64,000 nt of DNA from contig SIRU01000046.1 of assembly GCA_004366385.1 (NCBI GenBank), positions 58,733 to 122,732 on the forward strand, read 5' to 3'. The translations under genes and the position numbers were made by a program. Under the pieces are notes generated by a model that saw only the letters and a program-made list of their open reading frames with translations, did not search any database and was not told where the DNA came from. Shown here piece by piece: positions 43,003-51,464 of the stretch. Source of the stretch: Actinomycetota bacterium (GTDB lineage Bacteria; Actinomycetota; Thermoleophilia; Gaiellales; Gaiellaceae). The stretch's first letter is position 1; each line of letters opens with the position of its first letter.

Positions 43003-43713
43003 TCACACGGCACCGCGGAGCGTGAGGCGCTGGCCGTTCATCGAGGCGGCCGCGTCCGAGCAGAGGTAGGCGATCGCCTCCGCGATCTCCTCCGCGGGCG
43101 TGAAGGTGGAGAAGTCCTTGTCCGGATCCTCCGCGCGCATCTCCGGCGCCACGATCGCCCCCACCACGACGACGTTCGCCGTCGCCCCCGTGCCCTTGAA
43201 GCGGTGCGCGAGCGCGAGCGTCCACGCCTCCGAGGCCGCCTTCGCGGCGGCGTAGGCCGCGTTCGTGTGCGTGGGCGCCTGCGCCTGGCCGCTGGACACG
43301 ATCACGAACCGGCCGCGGCCGCTCTCGAGCAGGTGCGGCGCGAACGCCTGCGTCGCGTGCTGCACGGTCTGCACCAGCAGGTCGGCGAGGAAGCCCCAGT
43401 CCTCGAGCGGCGCCTCCTCGATCGGCGTTCCGCCGCGCCAGCCGCCGACGAGGTGCACGAGCGCGTCGATCCGGCCGTGCCGCTCGGCGAGCGCTGCCGC
43501 CCATCCCCTGGCCGCCTCCGGGTCGAGCAGGTCGACGACGTCGACGTCCGCGTGCGCCCCTGCCTCGGTCGCCAGATCCTCGAGCTTTGCCCGCTCCCGC
43601 CCGCAGAGGCAGAGCGTGCTCCCGGCGCCGGACAGGCGCCGGACGACCGTCGGCCCGAGCCCGCCGGCCGCTCCCGCGATCGCGATCACCCGCCCGTCGA
43701 GTGAGGCGTCCAT
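43003..43713 (-). CDS. Short-chain dehydrogenase/reductase
   Basis: A 236-residue SDR: cofactor loop [11 protein letters not shown], catalytic Ser in [11 protein letters not shown], and Tyr-Lys in [11 protein letters not shown]. The cofactor strand ends [12 protein letters not shown], where the Arg after Gly favours NADP. The NAG motif is replaced by LVGGW. It is convergent with the SDR at 42282, with four bases between. It faces the cold shock gene promoter upstream. Substrate unknown. Confidence 0.87.
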   Translation of the reverse strand: MDASLDGRVIAIAGAAGGLGPTVVRRLSGAGSTLCLCGRERAKLEDLATEAGAHADVDVVDLLDPEAARGWAAALAERHGRIDALVHLVGGWRGGTPIEEAPLEDWGFLADLLVQTVQHATQAFAPHLLESGRGRFVIVSSGQAQAPTHTNAAYAAAKAASEAWTLALAHRFKGTGATANVVVVGAIVAPEMRAEDPDKDFSTFTPAEEIAEAIAYLCSDAAASMNGQRLTLRGAV

Positions 43714-43747
43714 CGACGTCGCACGCTACCAGCGAGGCCGAAGCAGC

Positions 43748-43825
43748 TAGTCTGTCCCTCGAAAACCAGGACGAGTACCGGTGGCTAGCGCCTCCTTACC
43801 CGTTCGATCGAAGGGTGAGGGGAGG
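43748..43825 (+). promoter_or_regulatory. Cold shock gene leader: -10 TAGTCT and a hairpin that hides the ribosome site
   Basis: TAGTCT (43748-43753) is a likely -10 element, giving a leader of about 73 nt. CCTCCTTACCC (43791-43801) can pair with GGGTGAGGGGAGG (43813-43825), with TTC/GAA closing the inner loop. The 3' arm contains the ribosome site GGGGAGG, so the fold would block translation until melted or refolded, as in temperature-sensing leaders. Confidence 0.5.
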
Positions 43826-43832
43826 TGTTTCC

Positions 43833-44036
43833 ATGGCAACCGGAACCGTGAAGTGGTTCAACGACGCGAAGGGCTACGGCTTCATCACGCCCGATGAGGG
43901 TGGCAAGGACCTGTTCGTCCACCACTCCAACATCGAGGGCGCCGGCTTCAAGTCGCTGAGCGAGAACGCTCGGGTCGAGTTCGAAGCGCGCGAGGGCGCG
44001 AAGGGCCCCGAGGCCGTCAACGTCCAGACCGTCTAG
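43833..44036 (+). CDS. Cold shock protein (CspA family)
   Basis: A 67-residue single cold-shock domain with RNP1 KGYGFIT and RNP2 DLFVHHSNI. The start [17 protein letters not shown] is typical of actinobacterial Csp. Binds single-stranded RNA and DNA. The ATG follows GGGGAGG. Its leader can fold over the ribosome site. IF-1 follows 64 bases later, after a 12-bp hairpin. Confidence 0.95.
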   Translation: MATGTVKWFNDAKGYGFITPDEGGKDLFVHHSNIEGAGFKSLSENARVEFEAREGAKGPEAVNVQTV

Positions 44037-44047
44037 GACGTCAGGCA

Positions 44048-44075
44048 GGCGCGCGGCCCGCTCGGGCCGCGCGCC
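44048..44075. terminator. 12-bp perfect hairpin between csp and infA
   Basis: GGCGCGCGGCCC (44048-44059) pairs with GGGCCGCGCGCC (44064-44075), loop GCTC. It may separate or attenuate infA from csp. Confidence 0.6.
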
Positions 44076-44100
44076 CCACACACCGAGGCGAGGAGAGCGA

Positions 44101-44319
44101 ATGGCCCGCGAGGAAAAGGTCGAAGTCGAGGGAGAGGTGCTGGAGGCGCTCGGGGGCGGCATGTTCCGCGTCTCGATCGAGAGCGGTCACGAGCTGATCG
44201 CATACACGGCGGGCAAGATGCGCCGCTACCGCATCCGCATGGCGCCCGGCGACCGCATCAACGTCCAGGTCTCGGCCTACGACCTGACCCGCGGCCGCAT
44301 CGTCTACCGCCACCGGTAG
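44101..44319 (+). CDS. infA: Translation initiation factor IF-1
   Basis: A 72-residue OB-fold protein: MAREEKVEVEGEVLEALGG, the RNA-binding core KMRRYRIRMAPGDRINVQVS, and the C-terminal DLTRGRIVYRHR. Full normal length. It is separate from the usual ribosomal protein cluster and sits behind a cold shock gene, a pairing seen in some actinobacteria that may join two functions needed in the cold. The ribosome site is AGGAGAG. Confidence 0.96.
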   Translation: MAREEKVEVEGEVLEALGGGMFRVSIESGHELIAYTAGKMRRYRIRMAPGDRINVQVSAYDLTRGRIVYRHR

Positions 44320-44320
44320 C

Positions 44321-44336
44321 GCTCGGGCGGCCGAGC
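44321..44336. terminator. Hairpin after infA
   Basis: GCTCGG (44321-44326) pairs with CCGAGC (44331-44336), loop GCGG, between convergent infA and the propeller protein. Confidence 0.5.
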
Positions 44337-44338
44337 CG

Positions 44339-45793
44339 TCACGCGCAGCGGTCGCTGCCGTCACACCGGCGGAGGACGGTGACGCGCGGCGTCGCCGACC
44401 TGCCGTTCGGCCACCCCATCTCGATGAGCAGCGACGCCGCGTTGTTCGAGTACGCGAGCTCGCGCATGACCCGGCGCGGGTTGGCGTGGTGGACGAGGAC
44501 GTAGCGTCCGGCCGGGAGCCCCGTCACGTCGACGTGCTGGCCGTGGAAGAACGGCCCGTAGCGGTCGATGTACCCGACCGACGTCCCCTGCTCGACGCGG
44601 CGCGCGTTCGGCCGTCCGGCGCCGCAGTCCCCGGTGAAGCGCGGCGGGCCGGTCCCGGGCACGTGCCGCAGGGTGCGCCCCCAGCGGTCGAGGAGGCAGA
44701 ACCCGGTCTTGCGGTCGCGGCCGGCCAGGCGGTGGTCGCTCGCCCGCCGGATCTCGTAGATGACGAACGACTGCAGGTGCCAGTGGAAGTGCGGCTGGTG
44801 GAGCTCGTAGTGCATGCGCCCGACGTCGCGGACGACCCGTGTCCCGCCGCCGCGCAACTCCACCACCTGGTGCGCGCGCATCGCGTCGCCCCGGCGCACG
44901 CCGCGGATCACCAGCGGCCCGACGCCCCGGTTCTCCGTGTTGGAGGCGAAGCCGAGGCGGAACCGGTGGCCGGACTTCATGACGACGAGCTCGGCGGGCG
45001 CGCGCTGGTCGAGGTCGGGAAGCCGCTCGTCGGGCCGGGGCACCAGGTCGCGGCGGGTCTCCGCCCAGTCCGGCGCCTCGAGCCCGTCGCTGCCCGCTAC
45101 GCGCGCGCTTCCCGCCCCGTTCGGGCGGACGACCCAGATCGACGACCGGCCTGCCGCCGCCCGCGCGAACGCGATGCGCACTCCGGACGGTGACCAGTTC
45201 GGCCGCGAGTCCCAGCCGGCGCCGCGGGTCAGCGGGCGCGTGCTTCCGCTCGCGACGTCGAGCAGCCAGATGCCCGACCGGCCGCCCGACTCGTGCGCGA
45301 ACGCGATCCGCCGCCCCTCGGGCGACCACGCCGGCGCGCGCGCCCTCCCGGGCGTCTCCGCGAGCTGCTCCGGCTCGCCGCCGCGCGCCGGGACGGCCCA
45401 GAGCTGGCGCCGGCCCGAGCGGTTCGAGGAGAACGCGACGCGGGAGCCGTCCGGCGACCACGCGGGATCGACGTCGTCCCCCGGCCCGCCCACGAGCAGC
45501 CGCTTCCGCGTGCCGTCCGCGCGCATGACGAGGAGGTCGGCGGCGCCGTCCGCCGGGGCGCTCTGCCAGGCGATGCTCTGCCCGTCCGGCGACCACGCGG
45601 GTCGGCGGTCCGCCGCTCGGGAGCGAGTCAGGCGGACGGCTCTGCCCGTCGCGCCGTCCGCGACGTAGAGCTCATGGATTCCGTCCCGCGACGACGCGAA
45701 GGCGACGCGCCGGCCGTCCGGGGAGACGGCTGCGTCCGTGTCTCCGGCGAGGAGCGCCGCGAGCTCGACGCGCCACGACCCGTCCGGGAGCAC
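44339..45793 (-). CDS. Secreted TolB-like beta-propeller fused to a lysyl-oxidase-like domain
   Basis: A protein of at least 484 residues. The N-terminal half has five PD40/TolB-like repeats (SPDGRRVAFASSRDG, WSPDGQSIAWQS and similar). The C-terminal half (about 255-470) resembles the lysyl oxidase domain, with the copper-type motif MHYELHQPHFHWHLQSFVI and HGQHVDVTGLPAGRYVL. GTG 45793 is the first standard start, but the same frame continues upstream and encodes a typical signal peptide (RRSLAAVLPVALLAAAAG) as far as 45971 with no ATG, GTG or TTG; CTG 45973, right after the tRNA, is one candidate. The true protein is probably about 540 residues and exported. Confidence 0.8.
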   Translation of the reverse strand: MLPDGSWRVELAALLAGDTDAAVSPDGRRVAFASSRDGIHELYVADGATGRAVRLTRSRAADRRPAWSPDGQSIAWQSAPADGAADLLVMRADGTRKRLLVGGPGDDVDPAWSPDGSRVAFSSNRSGRRQLWAVPARGGEPEQLAETPGRARAPAWSPEGRRIAFAHESGGRSGIWLLDVASGSTRPLTRGAGWDSRPNWSPSGVRIAFARAAAGRSSIWVVRPNGAGSARVAGSDGLEAPDWAETRRDLVPRPDERLPDLDQRAPAELVVMKSGHRFRLGFASNTENRGVGPLVIRGVRRGDAMRAHQVVELRGGGTRVVRDVGRMHYELHQPHFHWHLQSFVIYEIRRASDHRLAGRDRKTGFCLLDRWGRTLRHVPGTGPPRFTGDCGAGRPNARRVEQGTSVGYIDRYGPFFHGQHVDVTGLPAGRYVLVHHANPRRVMRELAYSNNAASLLIEMGWPNGRSATPRVTVLRRCDGSDRCA

Positions 45794-45975
45794 GGCGGCG
45801 GTCGCCTTGCCGCTCGACGCGACAATCGCGGCGAGCGGCGGCTCCGGGCTCTCGCGCGCGGCCAGTGCAGAGCCGGCTGCGGCCGCCAGCAGCGCGACCG
45901 GCAGGACGGCGGCGAGCGAGCGGCGGGTTCCGTGTGCGCGAGGGATGACGGCGGACTCTACGGCAGACGGCAGGA

Positions 45976-46047
45976 TGCCCCCGGCCGGAATCGAACCAGC
46001 GCACGCGGTTTAGGAAACCGCTGCTCTATCCACTGAGCTACGGGGGC
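45976..46047 (-). tRNA. tRNA-Arg (anticodon CCU)
   Basis: A 72-nt cloverleaf on the minus strand. The acceptor GCCCCCG pairs with CGGGGGC plus discriminator A, the D-arm is GCTC/GAGC, and the anticodon stem GCGGT/ACCGC holds loop TTCCTAA with CCT. The T-arm is GCTGG TTCGATT CCGGC. CCA is not encoded. It reads AGG codons. Confidence 0.95.
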
Positions 46048-46070
46048 TTCTTGGCTCGTGCCGAGCCACT

Positions 46071-46440
46071 CTAGCGCCGGTTCGACCTGGCCACTCCCGC
46101 TCGGACGCCGGCCTCGCTGCAGCTCACACCGTCGCTGTAGACGACGGATCGTGCGTAGCACACGAGCTTTCCGGTGAGGCGGCTCCGAGCAGCGCCCGGC
46201 AGGAACTGCGCGGTCTCGAACTGTTGCACCACGGTCAGGGCCTCCGCCTCCGAGCCTGCCCGCGACTGGTCGTAGCTCGTGAATGCCGGGAAGATGACGA
46301 AGCCCGCGAAGATCGCAAAGCCGGTCGCGAGCATCCCGAACACGCCCGAGGCGCGGTCGCTGTCCGCGAAGTAGCCGCCCTCGGGCGCGCCACGCCGGAT
46401 CGCGAGCATGACGCCGATCGCAACCGCGTTCGCGACGAGC
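46071..46440 (-). pseudogene. Remnant of a DUF4239 membrane protein (N-terminal part)
   Basis: The frame carries the N-terminal third of a DUF4239 (bestrophin-like) protein: a first helix LLVANAVAIGVML, then the conserved APEGGYFADSDRASGVFG, a second helix, and SYDQSRAGSEAEALTVVQQF. After LVCYARSVVYSDG similarity stops and the frame runs into VSCSEAGVRAGVARSNRR and a stop. Intact members are about 250 residues; here only about 110 remain. It has no convincing start codon, because its 5' end meets the DUF892 remnant on the other strand near 46440. Probably non-functional. Confidence 0.6.
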
Positions 46441-46644
46441 AGCGGGCTCGTCGAGAAGGTCCGCGCGCTCTTCGAGCGCGACTCGGTGAAGCTTCTCCAG
46501 GAGAACCTCGAGCAGGAGAAGGAGGCGCTGAAGACCGTCGGGTCGATCTCGAAGCGGATGCTCAAGGGCTCGCCGGAGGCGAAGCGGACGACGCGCTCGA
46601 ACGGCGGCTCGAAGCCGCGCGAGCGGGCGAAGGCAAAGGCCTGA
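46441..46644 (+). pseudogene. Remnant of a DUF892/YciF-type ferritin-like protein (C-terminal part)
   Basis: About 65 residues that match the last helix and tail of DUF892 proteins: LVEKVRALFERDSVKLLQEN followed by a Glu/Lys-rich helix and a basic Ser/Lys tail. The first 100 residues of the family are missing; upstream lies the DUF4239 fragment in the opposite direction. A complete short frame from ATG 46408 exists but starts inside the other remnant, without a ribosome site. A hairpin (46659-46694) follows, as a terminator would. Confidence 0.5.
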
Positions 46645-46658
46645 CGCCCTGTCTCCCG

Positions 46659-46694
46659 ACCTGCGCGGGGCGGTCTCGTCCGCCTCGCGCAGGT
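46659..46694. terminator. Hairpin after the DUF892 remnant
   Basis: ACCTGCGCG (46659-46667) pairs with CGCGCAGGT (46686-46694), extended inside by GGCGG/CCGCC. Confidence 0.55.
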
Positions 46695-46780
46695 GCCTCG
46701 GGAAGAGGTCGGCTGTCGGCGATCTCGATCGGTGGTATTCCTGATGTTGGAAAACGGCCCGGAGGGGGAGACTTGACCTG

Positions 46781-47944
46781 ATGGCAGCGACGATCACCGA
46801 GAGCGCCCGTGCGCTCGGCGACCTGGTGGAAGCGCTTGCCGCTGCAAGAGACGGGGCGGGGATGCTGTCCATCACCGTCGGCCTGGAGCACGGGGCTCCC
46901 ACGGGCGGCTCCAAGCCGGGCTGGGAGATTGCATTGCGCAACGACCTCGCCCGGCTGCGGGACGACGGCGCGTTCGGGACGCTGCTCGCGAAGCGGCTCG
47001 ACGGCGCCGAGACCCGGTTGGCCGAGGCGCTCGACCCGACGCTCACCGGGAGAGGGCGCGCGCTCTTCGTCGCGCTCGAGTCGGGCGAAACCGCGGAGGT
47101 GATGGTTCGCCCGGCGCTGCCGACCGGGGCTCGGGTGGGGCCTGTCGCACACGTCCTCCCGCTCCTGTCCGTGCTCGGCGAAGGCGAGCCCACGGGTCTC
47201 CTGGCAGCGTCCCGCGACGTTGTCGCGGTCTCGGAGTCGGAGCTCGGCGTCGTGCGCGAGGTCGAGCGGATCGAGCTGGAGCCGTGGGTCGGGGACTGGT
47301 GGCCGGAGATGAAGGGGCCGGCGCGCGCGAACCCGCTCCGCGGGCAGCAGACCGTCTCGCAGCGGGACCGCTACGAGCGCCGCGTGGCCGAGGCGTACCG
47401 GCACACGCTGCACGAGGCTGCGGCGACCGTCACCTCGCTCGCGAAGCGGAGGGGCTGGACGCGTGCCGTCCTCGCGGGCGACCCGCGCACGGCCGGGCCG
47501 CTCGACGAGGCGCTGGCGGGGATCGGCGTCGCGACGACGGTTCTCGGCGTGAACCTCGAGGGCCTCCGCGAAGAGGAGGCGAGCGCTCGGCTGGAGCAGG
47601 CGCGCGCCGAGCTCGTCGCCGAGCAGGCGCTCGAGCTCGCCGGCCGGGTTGAGGCGGAGGCGGCCGCGGGGCAGACCGGGGCGCTGGGTCTCGACCCCGT
47701 GCTCGCGGCCTTGAACGAAAGCCGAGTCGAGACGCTCGTCATCGTTCCCCAAGCCGTGTTTCCCGGGCGCGTCGGGCCGGGCGAGCTCTTCGAGGCAGCC
47801 GACGGCACGGACGGCGCCGTCGACGTCTCGGACGCGATCGTGGCGAAGGCCCTCGCGACCGGCGCGTCCGTCACGCCCGTCGCCGGCGAGGCGGCCGCCG
47901 CGCTCGAACGTGGCGGCGGCATCGGCGCGCTCCTCCGCTGGTGA
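46781..47944 (+). CDS. baeRF-family (eRF1/Vms1-like) protein
   Basis: A 387-residue soluble protein of the bacterial archaeo-eukaryotic release factor family. The N-terminal half holds a region rich in beta strands with LFVALESGETAEVMVRPAL and LLSVLGEGEPTGLLAASRD. The second half has the RNase-H-like eRF1 domain 2/3 pattern with GWTRAVLAGDPRTAGPLDEAL. Vms1/VLRF1 relatives release peptidyl-tRNA from stalled ribosomes; the GGQ loop is not obvious here, so activity is uncertain. ATG 46781 follows a GGAGGGGGAG run. Confidence 0.78.
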   Translation: MAATITESARALGDLVEALAAARDGAGMLSITVGLEHGAPTGGSKPGWEIALRNDLARLRDDGAFGTLLAKRLDGAETRLAEALDPTLTGRGRALFVALESGETAEVMVRPALPTGARVGPVAHVLPLLSVLGEGEPTGLLAASRDVVAVSESELGVVREVERIELEPWVGDWWPEMKGPARANPLRGQQTVSQRDRYERRVAEAYRHTLHEAAATVTSLAKRRGWTRAVLAGDPRTAGPLDEALAGIGVATTVLGVNLEGLREEEASARLEQARAELVAEQALELAGRVEAEAAAGQTGALGLDPVLAALNESRVETLVIVPQAVFPGRVGPGELFEAADGTDGAVDVSDAIVAKALATGASVTPVAGEAAAALERGGGIGALLRW

Positions 47945-47990
47945 GGCAGGGACGGAAGCCGTGGCGCCGGCCTCGAATAGCATCGTCCCC

Positions 47991-48998
47991 GTGAGCGGCA
48001 TCTCCCGGGAGATCCGGCTGGCCGAGCAACCGACGGGGACGTCGGGCGAGAGCCTGTTCGAGATCGTCGAGTCGCCGGTCCCGGAGCCGGGAGAGGGCCA
48101 GCTCCTGATCCGCAACGCGTACTTCTCGGTCGACCCGTACATGCGGCCGCGCATCGGGGACGCCCGCGCGTACGTCGCTCCCTACACGCTCGGCGAGGTG
48201 ATGTCGGGCGGCGCCGTCGGCCGCGTCGCGGTGTCGCACAACGGGCGGTTCTCCGAGGGGGACTGGGTGCTGCACCTGCGCGGCTGGCGCGAGTGGGCGC
48301 TCTCGGACGGGACGTTCGTCTGGAAGGTCGACCCCACCGTCGCGCCCGTCCCCGCCTTCCTGGGCGTGCTGGGCATCCCCGGCTTCACCGCGTACTACGG
48401 CCTGTACGAGATCGGCCGGCCGCGCTCCGGGGAGGTCGTGTTCGTCTCCGGCGCGTCGGGAGCGGTCGGGAACGCGGCGGGCCAGATGGCCAAGATCCTC
48501 GGCTGCCGGGTGATCGGCTGCGCGGGCTCGCCCGAGAAGGTCGAGTGGCTGCGCGAGCTCGGGTTCGACGGCGTGTTCGACTACCGCGAGCAGCCGGCCA
48601 TGGAGGCGCTCGCGGAGCTGGCCCCCGACGGCCTCGACCTGTACTTCGACAACGTCGGCGGCGAGCAGCTCGAGGCGGCGCTCGGCGCGCTGCGGAACCA
48701 CGGGCGGATCGTCGCGTGCGGCTCGATGTCGCGGTACGAGGACCACGAGCCGGTCGCGCCGCGGAACCTGTTCATGGTCGTGACCAAGCGGCTGCGGATG
48801 GAGGGGTTCCTGATCAGCGACCACATCGACCTCTTCCCGGAGTACCTGGCGCGGGCGAGCCGGTGGGTCGCGGACGGGCGCCTCCAGCACCGCGAGACGG
48901 TGATCGACGGCATCGAGAGCGCGCCGCACGCGTTCGTCGGCGCGCTGCGCGGCGAGAGCATCGGGAAGATGGTCGTGAGGGTGGGGGACGAGGGCTAG
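47991..48998 (+). CDS. NADP-dependent medium-chain oxidoreductase (CurA/leukotriene-reductase type)
   Basis: A 335-residue zinc-free MDR enzyme. It begins VSGISREIRLAEQPTG, with the family's SVDPYMRPRI, GIPGFTAYYGL, nucleotide loop VSGASGAVGNAAGQMAK and DLYFDNVGGEQLEAAL. The Cys and His zinc ligands of alcohol dehydrogenases are missing, as in enone reductases such as E. coli CurA. GTG 47991 is preferred over an in-frame ATG at 47910 that lies inside the baeRF gene. Substrate is probably an alpha,beta-unsaturated carbonyl. Confidence 0.9.
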   Translation: MSGISREIRLAEQPTGTSGESLFEIVESPVPEPGEGQLLIRNAYFSVDPYMRPRIGDARAYVAPYTLGEVMSGGAVGRVAVSHNGRFSEGDWVLHLRGWREWALSDGTFVWKVDPTVAPVPAFLGVLGIPGFTAYYGLYEIGRPRSGEVVFVSGASGAVGNAAGQMAKILGCRVIGCAGSPEKVEWLRELGFDGVFDYREQPAMEALAELAPDGLDLYFDNVGGEQLEAALGALRNHGRIVACGSMSRYEDHEPVAPRNLFMVVTKRLRMEGFLISDHIDLFPEYLARASRWVADGRLQHRETVIDGIESAPHAFVGALRGESIGKMVVRVGDEG

Positions 48999-49107
48999 AC
49001 ACGCCGCCGCGTGCGACCGGGGGCGGGCGGGAGCGGCAGCCTCCGCGGCAGTGGTTAAGAACCGACTGAGGCGCCCGGCCCCGGCGAGCAGCGCCGGCTC
49101 CGGCGGG

Positions 49108-49113
49108 TACGAT
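49108..49113 (+). promoter_or_regulatory. -10 element TACGAT, 7 bases before the metallopeptidase ATG
   Basis: TACGAT, then CCGAGGC, then ATG at 49121. The 122-bp gap upstream shows no other ribosome site, so the mRNA is probably leaderless. Confidence 0.5.
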
Positions 49114-49120
49114 CCGAGGC

Positions 49121-49789
49121 ATGTCCGCCTTCCTGCTCGCCTTCCTCGTACCCATGGCCATCGGCCTGTGGGCCCAGCACCGAGTCAAGAGCACGTTCGC
49201 CAAGAACCTCGAGGTACCCGCGTCCCACGGGATGTCGGGCGCCGAGGTGGCTCGTCGCATCCTCGACTCGAACGGGCTGCACGAGGTCCCGATCGAGGAG
49301 ACGCCCGGGACACTCTCCGACCACTACGACCCGCGCAGCCGCTCGGTGCACCTCTCGCCCGAGGTCTACCACGGCCGCTCGATCTCCTCGACGGCCGTCG
49401 GGTCGCACGAGGTCGGGCACGCGCTCCAGCACGCCGCCTCCTACTCGTTCTTCCAGTTCCGGAGCGCCCTGTGGCCCGCAGTCTCGTTCGCCTCGAACAT
49501 CTGGATGCTGTTCCTGTTCGGCGGCATCTTCCTGAACATCCTCGGCTTCATCTACGTCGCGATCGGGCTGTACGCGATCGCCGTGCTCTTCCAGATCGTG
49601 ACGCTCCCCGTCGAGTTCGACGCCTCGCGGCGGGCCAAGCGGCAGCTCGGCGACCTCGGGCTCGTGGGCTCGAGCGAGGCCGGCGGCGTGGGGAGCGTCC
49701 TCACCGCTGCCGCGTGGACGTACGTCGCGGGCGCCCTGGCGGCGATCGCGATGCTCCTCTACTACCTCTCGCTGCTCTCGAACAGGTAA
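49121..49789 (+). CDS. Membrane zinc metallopeptidase (YugP family)
   Basis: A 222-residue membrane protein: one helix at the N-terminus, a cytoplasmic catalytic segment with HEVGH at 96-100, and two or three helices at the end. The zinc site HEVGHALQHA and the following FRSALWPAVSFASN match the YugP/DUF2268-like membrane peptidases. The conserved REIL-type helix (ARRILDSNGLHEVPIEET) precedes it. Substrate unknown. Likely leaderless start. Confidence 0.88.
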   Translation: MSAFLLAFLVPMAIGLWAQHRVKSTFAKNLEVPASHGMSGAEVARRILDSNGLHEVPIEETPGTLSDHYDPRSRSVHLSPEVYHGRSISSTAVGSHEVGHALQHAASYSFFQFRSALWPAVSFASNIWMLFLFGGIFLNILGFIYVAIGLYAIAVLFQIVTLPVEFDASRRAKRQLGDLGLVGSSEAGGVGSVLTAAAWTYVAGALAAIAMLLYYLSLLSNR

Positions 49790-49846
49790 GCGGTGCGCTA
49801 CGGGCGGGGCCGGCTTCGACGAGCCGGCCCCGCTCGGTACTTACAG

Positions 49847-50593
49847 CTAGCGCTCGCGCGGCATCCAGCTGAAGCGGCGGAGCGCGACCGCCAGCCCCGC
49901 GACGCCCCACGCGAGCACCACTGCGAGCGCCGCCGGGTCGGCGAGGAGCGAGTCCCCGTCGAGGTACACGCCGTAGGTCACGTCCAGGAAGTACGTGAGC
50001 GGCAGCACGTCGCCGACGGCCTGGAGGAACGCGGGGTACTCGCCCGTCGGCCCGAACGAGCCGGAGAGGAACGCCATCGGGAGGACGATCACGTTGACGA
50101 CCGCGGACACGCCCTCCGCCGAGCGGATGAGCGACGCCGCGCCGAGCCCGAGCCCCGCGAAGCAGGCGGCGCCGAGGACGACCACGCCCGCGAACCCGAC
50201 CGGGTTCTCCGGCATGGACGCGTCGAAGGCGAGCCCGCCGAGCGCTAGCAGCGCGACGGACTGGAGCGCGAAGATCACGAGCGTCGAGAGGAGCACGGCC
50301 GTGAGGTAGGTGGCGGGCGGGAGCGGCGTCGCCCGCACCCGCTTCAGGACCCCGGACTCGCGCCGTCCGACGAGGATGATCGCGAGCCCGGCGAGCGCCG
50401 TGTTCGCGGCGCCGTAGCCGAAGAGCCCCGCGAGCAGGACGTCGACGGCGGGCTCGCCGCCGATCTCGCCGCCGTACACCGAGCCGAGGAGCGCGTACAG
50501 GAGCAGCGGGAAGACGAAGATGAAGACCGCGGCCTCGCGGCTCCGCCAGAAGGTTCGCTGCTCGAAGCGCAGCTGGTGCAGCAGGATGGTCAC
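49847..50593 (-). CDS. ABC-2 type permease
   Basis: A 248-residue membrane protein with six helices. It carries the ABC-2 cytoplasmic loop GRRESGVLKRVRATPLPPATYL and the end-of-domain stretch LPLTYFLDVTYGVYLDGDSL. Its GTG start overlaps the ATPase stop upstream. The last residues RRFSWMPRER are basic. With the 50590 ATPase it makes a two-gene exporter. Confidence 0.9.
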   Translation of the reverse strand: MTILLHQLRFEQRTFWRSREAAVFIFVFPLLLYALLGSVYGGEIGGEPAVDVLLAGLFGYGAANTALAGLAIILVGRRESGVLKRVRATPLPPATYLTAVLLSTLVIFALQSVALLALGGLAFDASMPENPVGFAGVVVLGAACFAGLGLGAASLIRSAEGVSAVVNVIVLPMAFLSGSFGPTGEYPAFLQAVGDVLPLTYFLDVTYGVYLDGDSLLADPAALAVVLAWGVAGLAVALRRFSWMPRER

Positions 50594-51447
50594 GGCTGCT
50601 CCTCCTCGCCGCCGACGAGCTCCAGGTAGACGTCCTCGAGCGTCGGCCGTCGCACCTCGAGCCCCGCGAGCTCCTCGCCGGCCGCGAGCGCGTCGCGCGT
50701 GAGCTCGTGGAGCACGCTGGTCGGCTCCGACGTCTCGACGAGGACGGGCTCGCCGTCGCGGAGGTACCGGATCGCGGTCGTCGTGCTCTCGCCGATCAGC
50801 TCGGCCGGTGTCCCCAGCGCGACGATCCGGCCCTCGGCGATCACAGCCACGCGGTCGGCGAGCTGGTGCGCCTCGTCCAGGTAGTGCGTCGTCAGGAGGA
50901 TCGTCGTCCCGAGCGAGCGCAGCGACCGGACCAGCTCCCACGCGGAGCGGCGGGCGGACGGGTCGAAGCCGGTCGTCGGCTCGTCGAGGAACAGGAGGTC
51001 GGGGTCGCCCACGAGCGCGATCCCGAGGTCGAGCCGCCGCTTCTGGCCGCCGGAGAGCGTCTTGATGCGCGCGTCTCGCTTCTCCTCGAGCCCGACCAGC
51101 GCGATCACCTCGTCCACGTCGCGGGGCCGCGCGTAGTACCCGGCGAAGAGACGATGCGCCTCGCGCACCGTCAGCAGCGGATTGAGCTCGGAGTGCTGGA
51201 GGACGACGCCGATGCGCTCGCGCAGCTCGCGCGGCGCGCTCCCGGGGTCGTGGCCGAGGACGGACGCGTCGCCGCCGTCGCGCTCGCGGTAGCCCTCGAG
51301 GATCTCCACCGTCGTCGTCTTTCCTGCGCCGTTCGGGCCGAGGAGGCCGAAGACCTCGCCCTCGGCGACCTCGAAGCTCACGCCGCGCAGCGCCTCGAGC
51401 CCGTCGTAGGACTTCCGGAGATCGCGTACGAGGATCGCGTCGGCCAT
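50590..51447 (-). CDS. ABC transporter ATP-binding protein
   Basis: A 285-residue ATPase: Walker A GPNGAGKTTT, signature LSGGQKRRLDLGIAL, Walker B LLFLDEPTTGFDP, and H-loop TTHYLDEAHQ. A C-terminal domain (about 220-280) with RPTLEDVYLELVG is usual for exporters of this type. Its partner permease follows with a GTGA overlap. No substrate indication. Confidence 0.92.
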   Translation of the reverse strand: MADAILVRDLRKSYDGLEALRGVSFEVAEGEVFGLLGPNGAGKTTTVEILEGYRERDGGDASVLGHDPGSAPRELRERIGVVLQHSELNPLLTVREAHRLFAGYYARPRDVDEVIALVGLEEKRDARIKTLSGGQKRRLDLGIALVGDPDLLFLDEPTTGFDPSARRSAWELVRSLRSLGTTILLTTHYLDEAHQLADRVAVIAEGRIVALGTPAELIGESTTTAIRYLRDGEPVLVETSEPTSVLHELTRDALAAGEELAGLEVRRPTLEDVYLELVGGEEEQP

Positions 51448-51464
51448 GCCGGGAGACGCGGCCT

